The notes below the pieces were generated by a model. That model was not told the origin of the DNA. It saw only the letters and a list, made by a program, of their open reading frames with translations, and ran no database searches. DNA of 64,000 bases from Kryptolebias marmoratus (Eukaryota > Chordata > Actinopteri > Cyprinodontiformes > Rivulidae): positions 16,444,691-16,508,690 of the forward strand of contig NC_051434.1 in NCBI RefSeq assembly GCF_001649575.2. The letters run 5' to 3'. Of the stretch, positions 1 through 10,520 are shown piece after piece. The position numbers and the translations under genes were made by a program. The stretch's first letter is position 1; each line of letters opens with the position of its first letter.

Positions 1-707
1 ATAGCATCATATTTGCACCCTGTGAGAGAGGACAGCAATCTATTATCAATCAAGAAAAAATCAATACGAGTAAAGGTGTGGTGGACTGGGGAAAAAAACG
101 AATAAACCTTCTGGGAAGGGTTAAGAAAACGCCAGGCATCATGAACATTAAATTCGAACATAAAGGAGTTAATGATTTTGGATGAGCGTGAAGGCACGGT
201 TACGTTTGTTGACGAGCGATCCAGCTGAGGATCAAGCCAGCAGTTAAAATCACCTCCCAATATTAAGTGGTAAGTGGACAGATCGGGAAGAGACTGGAAA
301 ACATGTTTGAAAAAGTGTTCATTATCGCAATTAGGAGCGTATATATTGGCAAATGCCACTGGGATATTGCAAATGGTACCAGTAATAATAACATATCTAC
401 CACAAGCATCAGAAATGGTTTGAGAGTGCACATAAGGGACAGATTTACTGATAAGAATAGCCACTCCTCTGGATTTAGTGTTAAAAGAGGAATGATAAAC
501 TTGACTGATCCAACTGCGTTTCAGCTTCACATGGTCCACGTTCTTAAGGTGTGTCTCTTGAAGGAACGCTACGTGTGCTCCCAAACGTTGCATATGATGT
601 AGTACCTTACTACGCTTTACAGGATTGTTGAGCCCCCTGCAGTTAAAGCTGGTGAAACGGATCTCTCGTCCTGCCGCTGTAGTTGGTGTCAAGTGAAGAT
701 CAGTCAT
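1..707 (-). CDS. L1 ORF2 protein, N-terminal endonuclease domain (partial)
   Basis: An open frame of 235 codons starts at the ATG at 707-705 and leaves the window without a stop. An in-frame stop lies two codons upstream of the ATG, which supports this start. The visible part is the APE-like endonuclease of L1 ORF2. SFNCRGLNN carries Asn22, FLQETHL carries the catalytic Glu51, NIYAPN spans 121-126, GGDFN (151-155) has the Asp/Asn pair, and a TRID motif lies at 213-216 in place of the usual SRID. The final SDH motif, the reverse transcriptase and the cysteine-rich end are outside the window. The endonuclease nicks target DNA and the reverse transcriptase primes from the nick. All catalytic residues seen so far are intact. 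Confidence 0.85.
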   Translation of the reverse strand, partial: MTDLHLTPTTAAGREIRFTSFNCRGLNNPVKRSKVLHHMQRLGAHVAFLQETHLKNVDHVKLKRSWISQVYHSSFNTKSRGVAILISKSVPYVHSQTISDACGRYVIITGTICNIPVAFANIYAPNCDNEHFFKHVFQSLPDLSTYHLILGGDFNCWLDPQLDRSSTNVTVPSRSSKIINSFMFEFNVHDAWRFLNPSQKVYSFFSPVHHTFTRIDFFLIDNRLLSSLTGCKYDA

Positions 708-1298
708 AGGTCAGAGTAAAATAAAAGAGTAAACAAGAATCACCCTGGTCACCTGAAAAAAGAGACATACACAGACAAAAGACAAAAAGAACAAAGTAAC
801 ACGCGCACCCCTGTAAATCGAAGACCATCCTAAACCCACCCGTTCGCTGAAGCATCCCCCCAAATGGGATACGCGAAACCCCATAGAAAAAACAAAAAAC
901 AGCATCCAGCCTACCAGAGACTAAGAAGAGAGAGAGTAGTCTTAGCTACTAACGTACTCTCCTGGGAATGTGATGTAAATATGATATATGTAGGGAATGC
1001 ACCACCTATAGAACAACAGGTTTTATAGAAACATTAAATATCTTATAGAACATGAAAAGCTAATGTGTAAACGGACACCTAGAGCCCCACTGGGTTTTAT
1101 CAACAAGAACCAAAAAATAAAAAATAAAATAAAATAAAAGTAAATTTCCAAAGTAGAAATTATATCCACAGCGTATTCACAAAGTTCTTAAAAGGCGGTT
1201 GAGAACAATAATGTATTAAATAATAATCGTATTGTACAGAGTATAACAGTTCCCAAACAAAAAGTTATCCCGGCCATCCCTGGGCGGCACCTCTAGAA

Positions 1299-2144
1299 TT
1301 AAACTGTGGCCGGATCAACCACATTTTTAATGTTTTTCTCAACAAAGTCTGCAGCAAGGGCTGGATCCTCGAAATTGCGAATTTGCCCATTGGGAAGAGT
1401 GATCCGTAGTATTGCAGGGAAAAGAAGCCCAAACTTGATTCCGGGGCAAGAATGGAGTTCCTTCTTCACTTTGGTAAACGATGCACGTTTCTTAGCAACT
1501 GAGGTTGAATAATCGGGGAAAATGAAAACACGTTTTCCTTCGTAGAGGAAAGGAGACGACTCTCGAGCCCTCCGTAGAATCTCATTCCGTTCTTGAAACA
1601 CGGTGACACGGACAACGAACGGGCGCGGTGGCTCCCCCTCCGCTGGCTTGGCCCGCAATGTGCGGTGAGCCCGGTCAAGGGCAGGCTTAGCATCGAGGCC
1701 GAGTAGATCCTGAAGTAGCGTTGATACAAACTTCGTTGGCTGTTGACCTTCGGATCCCTCCGGTATACCCACAAGGCGAATGTTGTTTAGTCTGGAGCGA
1801 CCCTCCAAGTCTTCACATTTCTTGGACAACGTGTCCACTAATACATTTAGTGACTTGACCGAGGTCTCCAGGGTAGCTAGCCTCCCGTCCTGATTGTTAG
1901 CAGACCGCTCCAGATCCTGAATAGTATTCCCAAACGAGGCAATTTTAGCTTCTAACGGTGTCACAGCAGCTGATATCTCCCTCTTAACAACGTTCGAAAT
2001 GATGTTCTCAAACCTGTTGATGAGATCAGTGCGTGAGTCATTCAGCATCTCCTGCATCTTGGTTAGCAACATGCTATTAGCATCAGGATCAGCCGGAGCC
2101 ACGTGCTCGGTCTTGCTGCGAGTAGCCTTGTCGTTTTTCTTCAT
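1299..2144 (-). CDS. L1 ORF1 protein (RNA-binding chaperone), intact
   Basis: This 281-residue protein begins MKKNDKATRSK. Residues about 25-115 are heptad-rich (coiled-coil trimerisation), followed by the RRM domain at about 118-185, which opens with NNIRLVGIPEGSEG. A C-terminal domain at about 186-270 contains YEGKRVFIFPDYS and LRITLPNGQIRNF. This domain order is the Transposase_22/L1 ORF1p architecture. The protein would coat L1 RNA and act as a nucleic-acid chaperone in the cytoplasmic RNP. There are no stops or frameshifts. The length is close to vertebrate L1 ORF1p (about 340 residues in human) but shorter at the N-terminus. Confidence 0.85.
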   Translation of the reverse strand: MKKNDKATRSKTEHVAPADPDANSMLLTKMQEMLNDSRTDLINRFENIISNVVKREISAAVTPLEAKIASFGNTIQDLERSANNQDGRLATLETSVKSLNVLVDTLSKKCEDLEGRSRLNNIRLVGIPEGSEGQQPTKFVSTLLQDLLGLDAKPALDRAHRTLRAKPAEGEPPRPFVVRVTVFQERNEILRRARESSPFLYEGKRVFIFPDYSTSVAKKRASFTKVKKELHSCPGIKFGLLFPAILRITLPNGQIRNFEDPALAADFVEKNIKNVVDPATV

Positions 2145-2345
2145 ATTTAGCTCCAGCTTTCACAAGTTGCACATCAGATATGTATTTTCATTCACTAATA
2201 GTCCAGTCTGTTCCAAAAAAGTGTATAAGGGGGTGCAAAAATGTACATTAAAACACAAATCCCATCGGAGCTCCAGTGAAGCACGTCCTACATAGTCAGT
2301 GCTCAGCAGCGCCCCCGCGATTTATGTGTTTAACTGCGAGCGTAG

Positions 2346-2600
2346 ATGGCAACAGAAGCTGGCTGCAGCACCTCTGGTGCAACTTGGCGCACTTCAGGCA
2401 GGAACATCCTAATATTTCTGCCAGGGTTTATAAAACACTGGAGTTGTTTTAGAACAGCAGAAGGTCATTTGCTCCCGGCCCCGCTCAGGCTAGCTTTTAT
2501 CTCATCCGTCCGGTCTGAATTAAACTCCATTTCTCCAAACTGAGGTCGTTCAAAGAGCTGTTCACGACGAGTAAGCCGTTAAAACCACAAAAGATCTGAT
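2346..2600 (+). repeat. Dispersed repeat family A, fragment
   Basis: The segment shares diagnostic blocks with other copies in this window: GGCTGCAGCACCTCTGGTGC, a GCTAGCTTTTATCTCAT-like block, TTTCTCCAAACTGAGG and TTCAAAGAGCTGT. The best relatives are at 41180-41660, 50100-50910 and 61160-62050. It has no coding content of its own. The other copies end in TATCCCTTT or begin with its reverse complement, which suggests a non-autonomous DNA element; this copy lacks that end. Confidence 0.5.
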
Positions 2601-4379
2601 TTTCAATTTCTACGAAGGGGAGAACTGTAAAGTTGTCTGGTTTCTAGCAACTTCCTGTTGTACTGGTCGGAAAAGCAGCTCAGCCAAACAGCGTTTTGTG
2701 AAGGGAAAGTAATCATCTTTTGGTAGCAGTGACAGAAAGTAAATACACGTAGCAGAAGAAAGTCTGCACCAAATGCCATAAGGCATGAACAAGATGAATG
2801 GAGCCAACTTAGAAACCACAAACTATTACATTTTTCACAGTTGTAGTTCAAATAAAAATATTTTTTTGGAAAAATATGCGCTGCTTCAAGCAGCTAATTT
2901 CACTCCATACAAAAGCTTAGAGCTTTTACGTTGTATGAAATGTTGTTGGTGTGGCAGATGCATCAGTCTGGGCTGAAAAAGCACAGAAACATGAAAAAGC
3001 TCCAAACTTAGACGACTGTCAGAGTGTATGGAGCAGTGAAAAAGAAGCAAATTTGCTGCTGACATCATTTATTTCAGTAAATTAAGTCATACTTAAGTAT
3101 TTCACATTCAGTTTACACACACAGAGTTACTGTACAACTATTAATTACAGAACTGGGACGTATTATGATTGTCGGTCCTCATGACCACAGTGAATGAGGT
3201 AATCCCTGACCCCCAGAGTAATCCGGAGTCTATATTCAGCTCTGTGTGTTGAAGCCCGCCAGAGAAAACGGAGTTTGTCCTTGACGGAGGTGAAGCTCCA
3301 TCACATCGTGCTGCAGTGGGCCTCACACAGCAGAGGAAGCGGCGATACGCTGTTCTGCTAGGAAGGACAGCAGCAGCACTGTCACATATGGGAAACCGGG
3401 TTTACAAAGAACGATGGCACAGGATAACTTAAAAATGGTGGCAGTGGCTCCCCTGGCGTGGACGCCTGAGATCTTGGCTGTTGTTCAGGTTTATTTCTGT
3501 CCAGTGTTGTTAGATGGGGGTGGGATAAAGCCTCAAACCTACGCAATGAGCAAATCTGTGTTTTTTAGGGCAGATGAAGTGTGTGTGTGTGTGAGTACAC
3601 GTCTGATCAAACAGAATAAAAAGCAGAGCCGCCAGCTTCCCGGTGCGTTCATGGCACGCTGAGCTCCGGCATACACACATGGGCAAACAGACACGTCCCT
3701 GTTGTGTTTGGGTTTTTGGGTTTTTTTTCTAACTTCATAGAGTTTCACTATTGGCAGAATGTATTTCAAAGCTCGTATCAGAGCTGAACTCCTCACCCTA
3801 AACCCTTAACCAAATTCTAATTCCTCTGAACATGTGGGACTGGCTCCAGTTTTCAGACCTTGTAAAAATGATTAAAGTTGTGAGCTAGTGGTGTATTTCG
3901 TTTCACTAACTGTACAAAGGTAATAAAAAGACAGCTGAGTAATGAAATATGGATTTTCATGGCAGGATTTGACAAAAACAACATTTTTAAGTCATTTACA
4001 TTGAAATAAATGTGCATGATGTGTATTTAGGTTGATGAGCTCACACTAGGCAGCGAAGGTTTCAAGGATTGGCTGGCATCTGTAAATACTTTGATAAACA
4101 AGCATGTTTTGACAAATTCCAATGTCTGTTGGCCTTTTCTGCTGAGGAGTACAACTCGGATGACAGGATACGATGAAGACCAGACAGAACAAGAGTTCAA
4201 CCTTACCTGTTTTGAGCCAGAGTTTGACTCGAGCCATGATGGACGCTGCCATTAATGAGGACAGTGATCGTCTTCAAAACTTAAACTGGTATGAATCTAT
4301 TTATATCCCTGTTTCTTCCCACTGGTGTTGACTGGATTAAGGGCAGGGGTAGTAGTGCAGCCATGACATTGGGCTAACT
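2601..4379. other. Non-coding sequence, no gene seen
   Basis: I see no exon with homology or good splice sites on either strand. The stretch contains a short GT run at 3580-3592 and a T-rich run at 3715-3729, and is otherwise unique-looking AT-rich sequence. Confidence 0.5.
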
Positions 4380-4572
4380 CAGTGATGTCCGATCCTGGTC
4401 CTGGAGGGCCTCCATCCTGCATGTTTTAGTTGTTTCTCTGCTTTGATGCACCTGATTTGAATGACTGAGTGATTAACAGGCTTCTGCAGAACTTGAACAC
4501 CTACTGAGGAGCAGGGAAACAACTAAAACATGCAGGATAATGGCTCTCCAGGACCAGGATTGGACACTGCTG
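4380..4572. mobile_element. hAT-like MITE (palindromic, about 193 bp)
   Basis: The two ends are inverted copies. The left end reads CAGTGATGTCCGATCCTGG and the right end, reverse-complemented, reads CAGCAGTGTCCAATCCTGG. Inner arms are also inverted (CATCCTGCATGTTTTAGTTG against CAACTAAAACATGCAGGAT). It shares its arms with the better-preserved element at 28935-29148. The flanking octamers (GGCTAACT and TGCCATCT) match at only 5 of 8 positions, so the target duplication is decayed or my boundary is slightly off. Confidence 0.7.
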
Positions 4573-5248
4573 TGCCATCTGGTAGAATAAATGGAGCCCA
4601 TTATCTGGAAATCCATGCAGCGTCCTCATGCATGGCTGAAGTTGTACTACAGCCATACAGAACACAAGTAAACACCACTGAAGGATGAGTTTGATTTAAA
4701 ACAAGTGAATAAAACTGAAAAAATACCAAGAAAGCTAAAGATGGGTGTACTCAAACGAGCGCCGATCAATTGACCTTCACAGTTTGTGACACCGACTGAA
4801 GGTATGCACGCTCAGTCTACCCGTGGTTTTGGATGAGTAGAGTTTTATCAGGATGAAATAACAAATTACAGCAAAATGACTAAAAATACTGATTGGCATG
4901 TTGTTGTATCTGTGACAAACTATGTCTAAAGTGAGTGTGATCATATTTTACAGACAAGTCTGCCTAGTTACCCTAAACAAAACCTGAACTAACGACTCTG
5001 CTTCTTCTTCGGCTGTGACACCAGGGGTTATCAGACAACCTGGCAGCATAAAGTATCTCGACAAAAATGTCCTCAGAAGATGTTGAATACAGTAGGTGTG
5101 TGCAAACGTCCACATATATGGCAACAAACTAAACGTTTCCAGTAAAAACTCTTAAACATGTAGAGAACACAGACACACCGTGATCAAAGACAGGCATAAT
5201 ATAAAAAGATAAAAAAATAACAGCTGTGGTAGTTTTTTTTAATTTTTA
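4573..5248. other. Non-coding sequence, no gene seen
   Basis: AT-rich sequence with no recognisable exon, RNA gene or clear repeat. Confidence 0.45.
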
Positions 5249-5683
5249 TTAACTATATGTTGTCGAAAGAAGGTTTTTACAAATGTAACTCGGGTGTAGA
5301 ATTATGATACACTTCATATAATAAGTGCATAATAATGTTATATAAGAAACTTTAATTGGTGGGGTTGAACTATAAACGTCCCTAATTCTAGTAAAAGCAG
5401 GACAGAGCCACAAGCAATGGCCTACAAACGTCTCGTCTTGATCTGCCGCTTCCCACTGAAACCTGCCAACCCTCAGCATAATGTACTTTGTTTGTGATAA
5501 TTTGCTCTCAACAACCGGACACGCTGATAAATTAAGACAATTTGAGAGTCTGCTAAGTAGATAAGCTCCCATTGGCTTCACCTTCTCTGAATCAGGGGTA
5601 TTGATCCTAAATAAGTCCAGAGGATGAGCATGTGGACGATCTGTTGACGTTAGCAGACGGCGATTGATTTCATTGACGGACAA
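5249..5683 (-). other. Unassigned open frame, 144 codons
   Basis: An uninterrupted minus-strand frame begins MSVNEINRRLLTSTDRP and contains FQWEAADQDETF and PAFTRIRDVYSSTPP. I do not recognise the product. The composition is not low-complexity. It could be a fragment of a mobile-element protein, a lone exon or a chance open frame. There is no matching splice context or neighbouring exon that I can identify, and the 5700-5917 stretch upstream is open in other frames without clear homology. Confidence 0.12.
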
Positions 5684-6489
5684 AAGGCCTCAATTTTGTT
5701 AGAAGTCCTCAGAGAGCAGGTCAGAGGCGATCGGATAATATCCGGAAATCTGCGCTCCCCTCTGTCGCAGCTAAAGGAAAGGTTTCCCAACTCGAGTCGA
5801 GTCTGGTTAGGGACGGAGGAGGATGTATCACTGGATGTAACGTCACACGTTTCAACAAGTTTCAGCAGGACGGCGTTAACAAGGATGATGACAGAGTTTA
5901 CCAAGCCTTGTCAATGATTTCCACAGGTGTCATCCAGCATTTAGAGGCAGGCACTCTTTGATTCAGCAAACAATCCAAAAACAATTACGTAGTTTAGCTT
6001 CGGTTGTTGTTAAAAATACCTCACAGGTCAAAGGTTAGGGTTAGAATTTGTTGATTTGGTTAAAATATGCAACAAACCCCACCGCTGAGAACCTGTTGGT
6101 GGAAAAAAGATCTCTGCTTTCCATTTATATTATGTGCATATTTGATGGGTTACTGAGGTAGTGAGCTTTAAAATTTACCTAAATGAGTAAACTATATATA
6201 CACTGGGTCAAAATTGATTGTTTATTTGTGGTGGGTTTGCTATCGGACTGGACATTAGCTCACCAACTCAGTCCATGCCGTGTTGTGAATGGTATCCCAT
6301 AAATTTTTACATCACCGCCAATTTCATACTACACTCATTATGTTGGGTGACAACAGTGACAACAAGATGCTGTCGTTGGTTTTTGCACCTAAAAGTAACC
6401 AAGAGATTCTATGGACTAAACCATGTAATGCAAACCTGACACAGATGTAAAGGTTTACAAAACTCGCCTGAAGTGACATTTTTTCCTCA

Positions 6490-6585
6490 TCGATCTGGTC
6501 ACAGTTAACCTCTTTTCTCCCAAACTCAAAAAGCTATCTACAACAGGTAAGATATTAATTGTTCATAACCATTCCACAGGAGGCT
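6490..6585 (+). repeat. Dispersed repeat family A, 3' portion fragment
   Basis: The block TTCTCCCAAACTCAAAAAGC followed by TATCTACAACAGGTAAGATA matches the 3' portions of the copies at 41573-41610 and 50829-50860. The terminal TATCCCTTT is missing here. Confidence 0.45.
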
Positions 6586-6589
6586 TGTG

Positions 6590-7288
6590 AGACAGATCCG
6601 GCCTCTTGGTAATATTTTATCTGGCCCCCCAGGATAGCATTTAAACGTTCTTAGATCTGGCCCTCCAGCCTGTGACAGATAGAGTCTCTGTTGCTTCTCA
6701 TTTAGTTTAGTAAAGTTTTCCTTTGCCGGTTACTTTGAAGCCGAGATAACTAAGTTATCATGGAACTTTAAGTTCTCAGCAATCTTTGATTTTGACGTGA
6801 AAAGGACGACAGAGAAAATCAAACTCTTGTTGATCAACTTGCAGCTGAGAAACGATCTCAGATATCTGACTGGAGTTACCGTGCATCAGAGTAACAGCCA
6901 GTCTGCTGTAATATATGTTATCTTTTTCTGTTTTCTTCTTGTTTCAAAGTTAAATGTAAGTGGCTGTGTGATCAGATGTGTTGAGGTCTTTTTAGCTGTT
7001 TTAATGGAGACAAAATCATAACAAGGCACAAGAAATGAATGCTAATGATGTGTTTTTCAGTTAATTTTATTTTCTTTTGTTCATTAAAGTATGTTCGTTC
7101 TGAATTCTATATAATATGTCACAGGGAAAAGGTGTTTGATATTTCTATATGAATGATTTGACATATTACAGCTAAAACCAGGGATAATTTAAATATGTTT
7201 TCAAAAATATTGATTGGGATTGGCCCTTGGCTAGAACCAAATTTTAAATTTTGGCCCCCTTGTGTAACTAAGTTTAACACCCCTGGTT
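6590..7288. mobile_element. Possible decayed hAT-like element
   Basis: The right edge reads AGTTTAACACCCCTGG, a typical hAT-family terminus ending in CACCCCTG. GGCCCC-rich sub-terminal text occurs near both ends (about 6620-6670 and 7215-7262). No transposase is recognisable in between, and the left terminus and target duplication were not resolved. Assignment is tentative. Confidence 0.25.
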
Positions 7289-9849
7289 TAAAGTATTTGT
7301 CATCTCTGACTGGTGGTTTCCTTTTTCCTCCTAGCTAAGCAGCTTCTGATGCCGCTGTCATATTTACTCTACAAACATTGTGTTTGTATTGATCTAAACT
7401 AATAAATCCCATTGGAGAGCAAATAAGCACATTTGAAAAGATAGAGCACAAGTCTAGCAAAGTCCCATGACTGAATTAACGCCAGTCAGTTTCTCCTGTT
7501 TCTCTTTTATTCCCAGTGACTCCTCAGATTTTAGCTGTAAGTAGTGAACACTGTCCTTGCAGGTAAATCCTCCACGATCCTATTTCTGGACTCATTTTCG
7601 CTTCGTGCCCTTTGCCGCTCCACCCTGTGCCCCTTTAACAGGATAATGTCAGCTTTGAGGAGGTAATCCCTAATTCCTGACAACACTGGATTAAAACACA
7701 CACACACAGACACGGACACAGCCGCTATAAGAGGGTGGAGACAGATCACGTTTCAAATTCCCGTATGATTTTAGCCCTGTAACCGATCTAAACCCTGAAC
7801 TGGTGGAAACTGAACAGCCCCGCTCCGAAGCTCAAGAGACAGGTGTTTGAATGACAGATGTTCATGACTGAACAGACTCAAGTAAAAAAGACTAGACGGG
7901 TTTCAGGAAATATATATATTGTGAGAGATATTTGGGAGAGCAGAAGGGCCGCATGGACAACACCACTGCTGTTTTATTAAAAAGATTGCATTCGATATAA
8001 GTGATGGAAAGTCTGCCAGATTTGCTTTTCCTCTTTTTTTTAAGACCAATAATTCACTTCAAAACCGGTCCTTTTCTTTCCCCCTATATTTAATCATACA
8101 GCTAGAACACCATGTTTAATCTGGATTTGGAGTCTTTGTTCAGCAATTTTTCCACCAAACGTGGTTCTGATAAACTATTGAGAAAGTGTAATTGAAAATA
8201 TTCTGTTACGGATTTCATCGAAGTACCTACGAAGAAGCAGATGGGTCTAAATCCTAATTTTAGGTTTTAAAAACACTTTTTCGAGCTGCGTTGTTATAGC
8301 TACTGTTTCGTATCAAAATCTTCAGCCACCAGTCCGTCTTTCAGGCATGAATCATACGGCTTTGGCTCGGCTGCACACGTTTTCACGTCATCGCTGTTTA
8401 GTCAGGTAGCTTTCGTTCCTCAGTAAAAGCTGGAGATCAGCACACGTCATTGAACCTAAAGGGCTGTCTTGACTCGGCGTCTTTCAGTGTGATGAAACAA
8501 AAACAAACAAAAACCGCTCACCCTTGGCTTCTTGCTATCTTTTCATCCTTTCCAGCCAACTTTACCACTTCCGCCTGTCGGTGCGTTAATCGACGTGCTG
8601 CAGCTGAAACGTTACGAAAAACCGGTCTGTGCAAGGAAAATGAAGAGTAAAGATGATTTTGTGAAGAAGTTTTAAAGGATGCCGTTGCAGCTACTGCTGA
8701 AACTCCAACATCCTGTTCATCAAGTTTCTTCTCCAAAGCTCAACAAATTTGGAACTTCCTTTAGTGACAATCTAAGCTGAGAAAACACCGACGTTTTAAT
8801 GTATGACCTGCGAAAAAAGTGTAAAGAGGAGCAAAAACAAAAGAAATGCTAACGCTTGCTGCTTGTGGCTCAGTTGGGTCACCACGGTAACCACACTGTG
8901 TCTCTCACTCCCTGACAGCACTCTTAAGGCAGGTAGACAAAAATGAAGGCTGAAAAGTAATCCTCAAGCAAACAGTCGTTGTGTAAAAACTATTAGTATC
9001 AAAAAAAGCCTTTAACTGTTAGTGGCAGAAGGTAATGGTCGACCCACAGTCAAGTTTTCATGTCTACATTGTTTTATGTAGGAGGTACAGCAAGTAAAAA
9101 AGACCCTTCACCTCCAGTTTAGAAGAGAAAATTCAGAGAAAATTCAGTGGAAGGCAATGAGAGTTTGGATGTGCGCAAAGAACCAGTAAAACCATAAGTC
9201 CTATGGCAGTGAGAGACACACTGGGTGATAAAAGGGATAAACAGTATAAGAAGTGTAAAGTTTGCAGGACTTTGTGAAATTTTAAGAAAGTCTGGACAGC
9301 TCAAAAGTCACTATGTGACATCATCACACTCTAAGTTGAACATTATGTGGTAAAAATCTCCAAAAATCCTAAAAGTTCTACCGCGACTGCGTGAAACCAA
9401 ACGGAGATATTAAAATGCCAGTTCAGTCACATAAAGTTAACCTTTCCGTGACCCGTTTAAACCGTGAATAATGTTTCTGCTGTGACGTCTGCCTGAGCTG
9501 CAGGGCTCCACAGAGGGCTGGGCGTTCTCATTTGTTTTGACAAAAACCCGTTGGGAATTTTTTGCAAGTTTTTGCTGATTTTGTCTACACCATACAATGC
9601 ATTGCTACCAAAATTATATATACACTATATTGCCAAGCGAGCTGCAAGTTTGGAAGTTTTTTATTTATTTATTTGAATGGGTTTTTCCAAAGCTGCAGGA
9701 AGAGTTGGGAATGGAATCAATATTACAAAAACAGAAGTATGATGACCAAATAGTAATAAGGGTGCTTGAGTGCTGAGGAATGGGCACCCTTAAAGACTAA
9801 AAGTGAAGGTCTTCAACTGTGACACCCCTGCCCCTTCTCTGTTCCCAGC
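7289..9849. other. Non-coding sequence, no gene seen
   Basis: I read both strands and found no recognisable exons, RNA genes or strong repeats. A short CA run lies at 7696-7708. Short open frames here have no detectable homology and lack paired splice sites. Confidence 0.4.
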
Positions 9850-10520
9850 CTTGTCAACCCTGATCATCTTGGCACTTAATAAGGCAGCCTAATAAGATGC
9901 ATCACCACATATAGATCCAGGAACAATGCGAGACACATAAAACACTAATCCTCCACAAGACAGCAGGAGAAAATGATTGTGCCGGACCACACGCTGTCAG
10001 CACAATTTTACAGCCAGCAATTAGGCTTTATTATGAGGAGAGAAGTGACGTGGAGCGATGAGTTTATCAAGACTGATGGTAATCCTGGAATCAGCGAAAC
10101 ACTGGGGCGATGACCGGGAGGTGAGACGAGGAGATCTCCACCGAAAGGAATAAAAGACTGAGCAAAGAGGAGGAGGAGGAGGAGGAGGAGGAGGGGAAGC
10201 GTGAGACAAAGAGTGACAGCGGAGGAGCGAGGAGGAAATGCAGACGGGCATGTTTCTATGGGCGCTCGGGAAAGATTTGGGGTGAGGGAGTCTTGCATCA
10301 TCGAGGCCAGCCAATGAAAAGGCTCGGTTAAAATGTTCAAAGGGAGTGTCCTAGCAACAGAGGAGTAAATACCACAGCAGCCTCTGTTCGGTTTCAGAGC
10401 GGAAAAAAGGCCTATAGACACGCACACAATCCCCTTTTGATTAACACACTCCGCTCCATAGACGGTTTGCATTAAATATCAATACACACATCTTTATATT
10501 TACTAGGCATCTGGTTAGAT
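9850..10520. promoter_or_regulatory. Candidate conserved non-coding element
   Basis: The sequence is repeat-free apart from a GAG run at 10165-10194 and is rich in AT core motifs typical of developmental enhancers. Examples are CAGCAATTAGGCTTTATTATG near 10015 and CCTTTTGATTAACAC near 10433 (TCF/LEF- and homeodomain-like). CCAATGAAAAG (about 10311) is a CCAAT box. No coding frame is convincing. The call rests on composition only; conservation cannot be tested here. Confidence 0.25.
10165..10194. repeat. (GAG)n trinucleotide microsatellite
   Basis: Nine to ten uninterrupted AGG/GAG units are visible. Confidence 0.9.

Larger units (their letters stand above)
1..2335 (-). mobile_element. L1-type non-LTR retrotransposon, 5' part (3' part outside window)
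   Basis: On the minus strand the order is 5'UTR (about 2335-2145), ORF1 (2144-1299), a spacer of about 590 bases (1298-708) and ORF2 starting at 707 and running off the window edge. This two-ORF layout, with a coiled-coil/RRM ORF1 and an apurinic-type endonuclease at the start of ORF2, is that of L1-clade LINEs. Both reading frames are uninterrupted as far as they can be seen, which suggests a fairly young copy. The 3' end, poly(A) tail and target-site duplication lie outside the window. The 5' boundary is approximate: family A repeat sequence begins at about 2346, so the L1 may have inserted next to or into that repeat. Confidence 0.85.

Noticed and set aside
1306..1512. Plus-strand open frame opposite L1 ORF1
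   Set aside because: Antisense shadow of the well-supported L1 ORF1.
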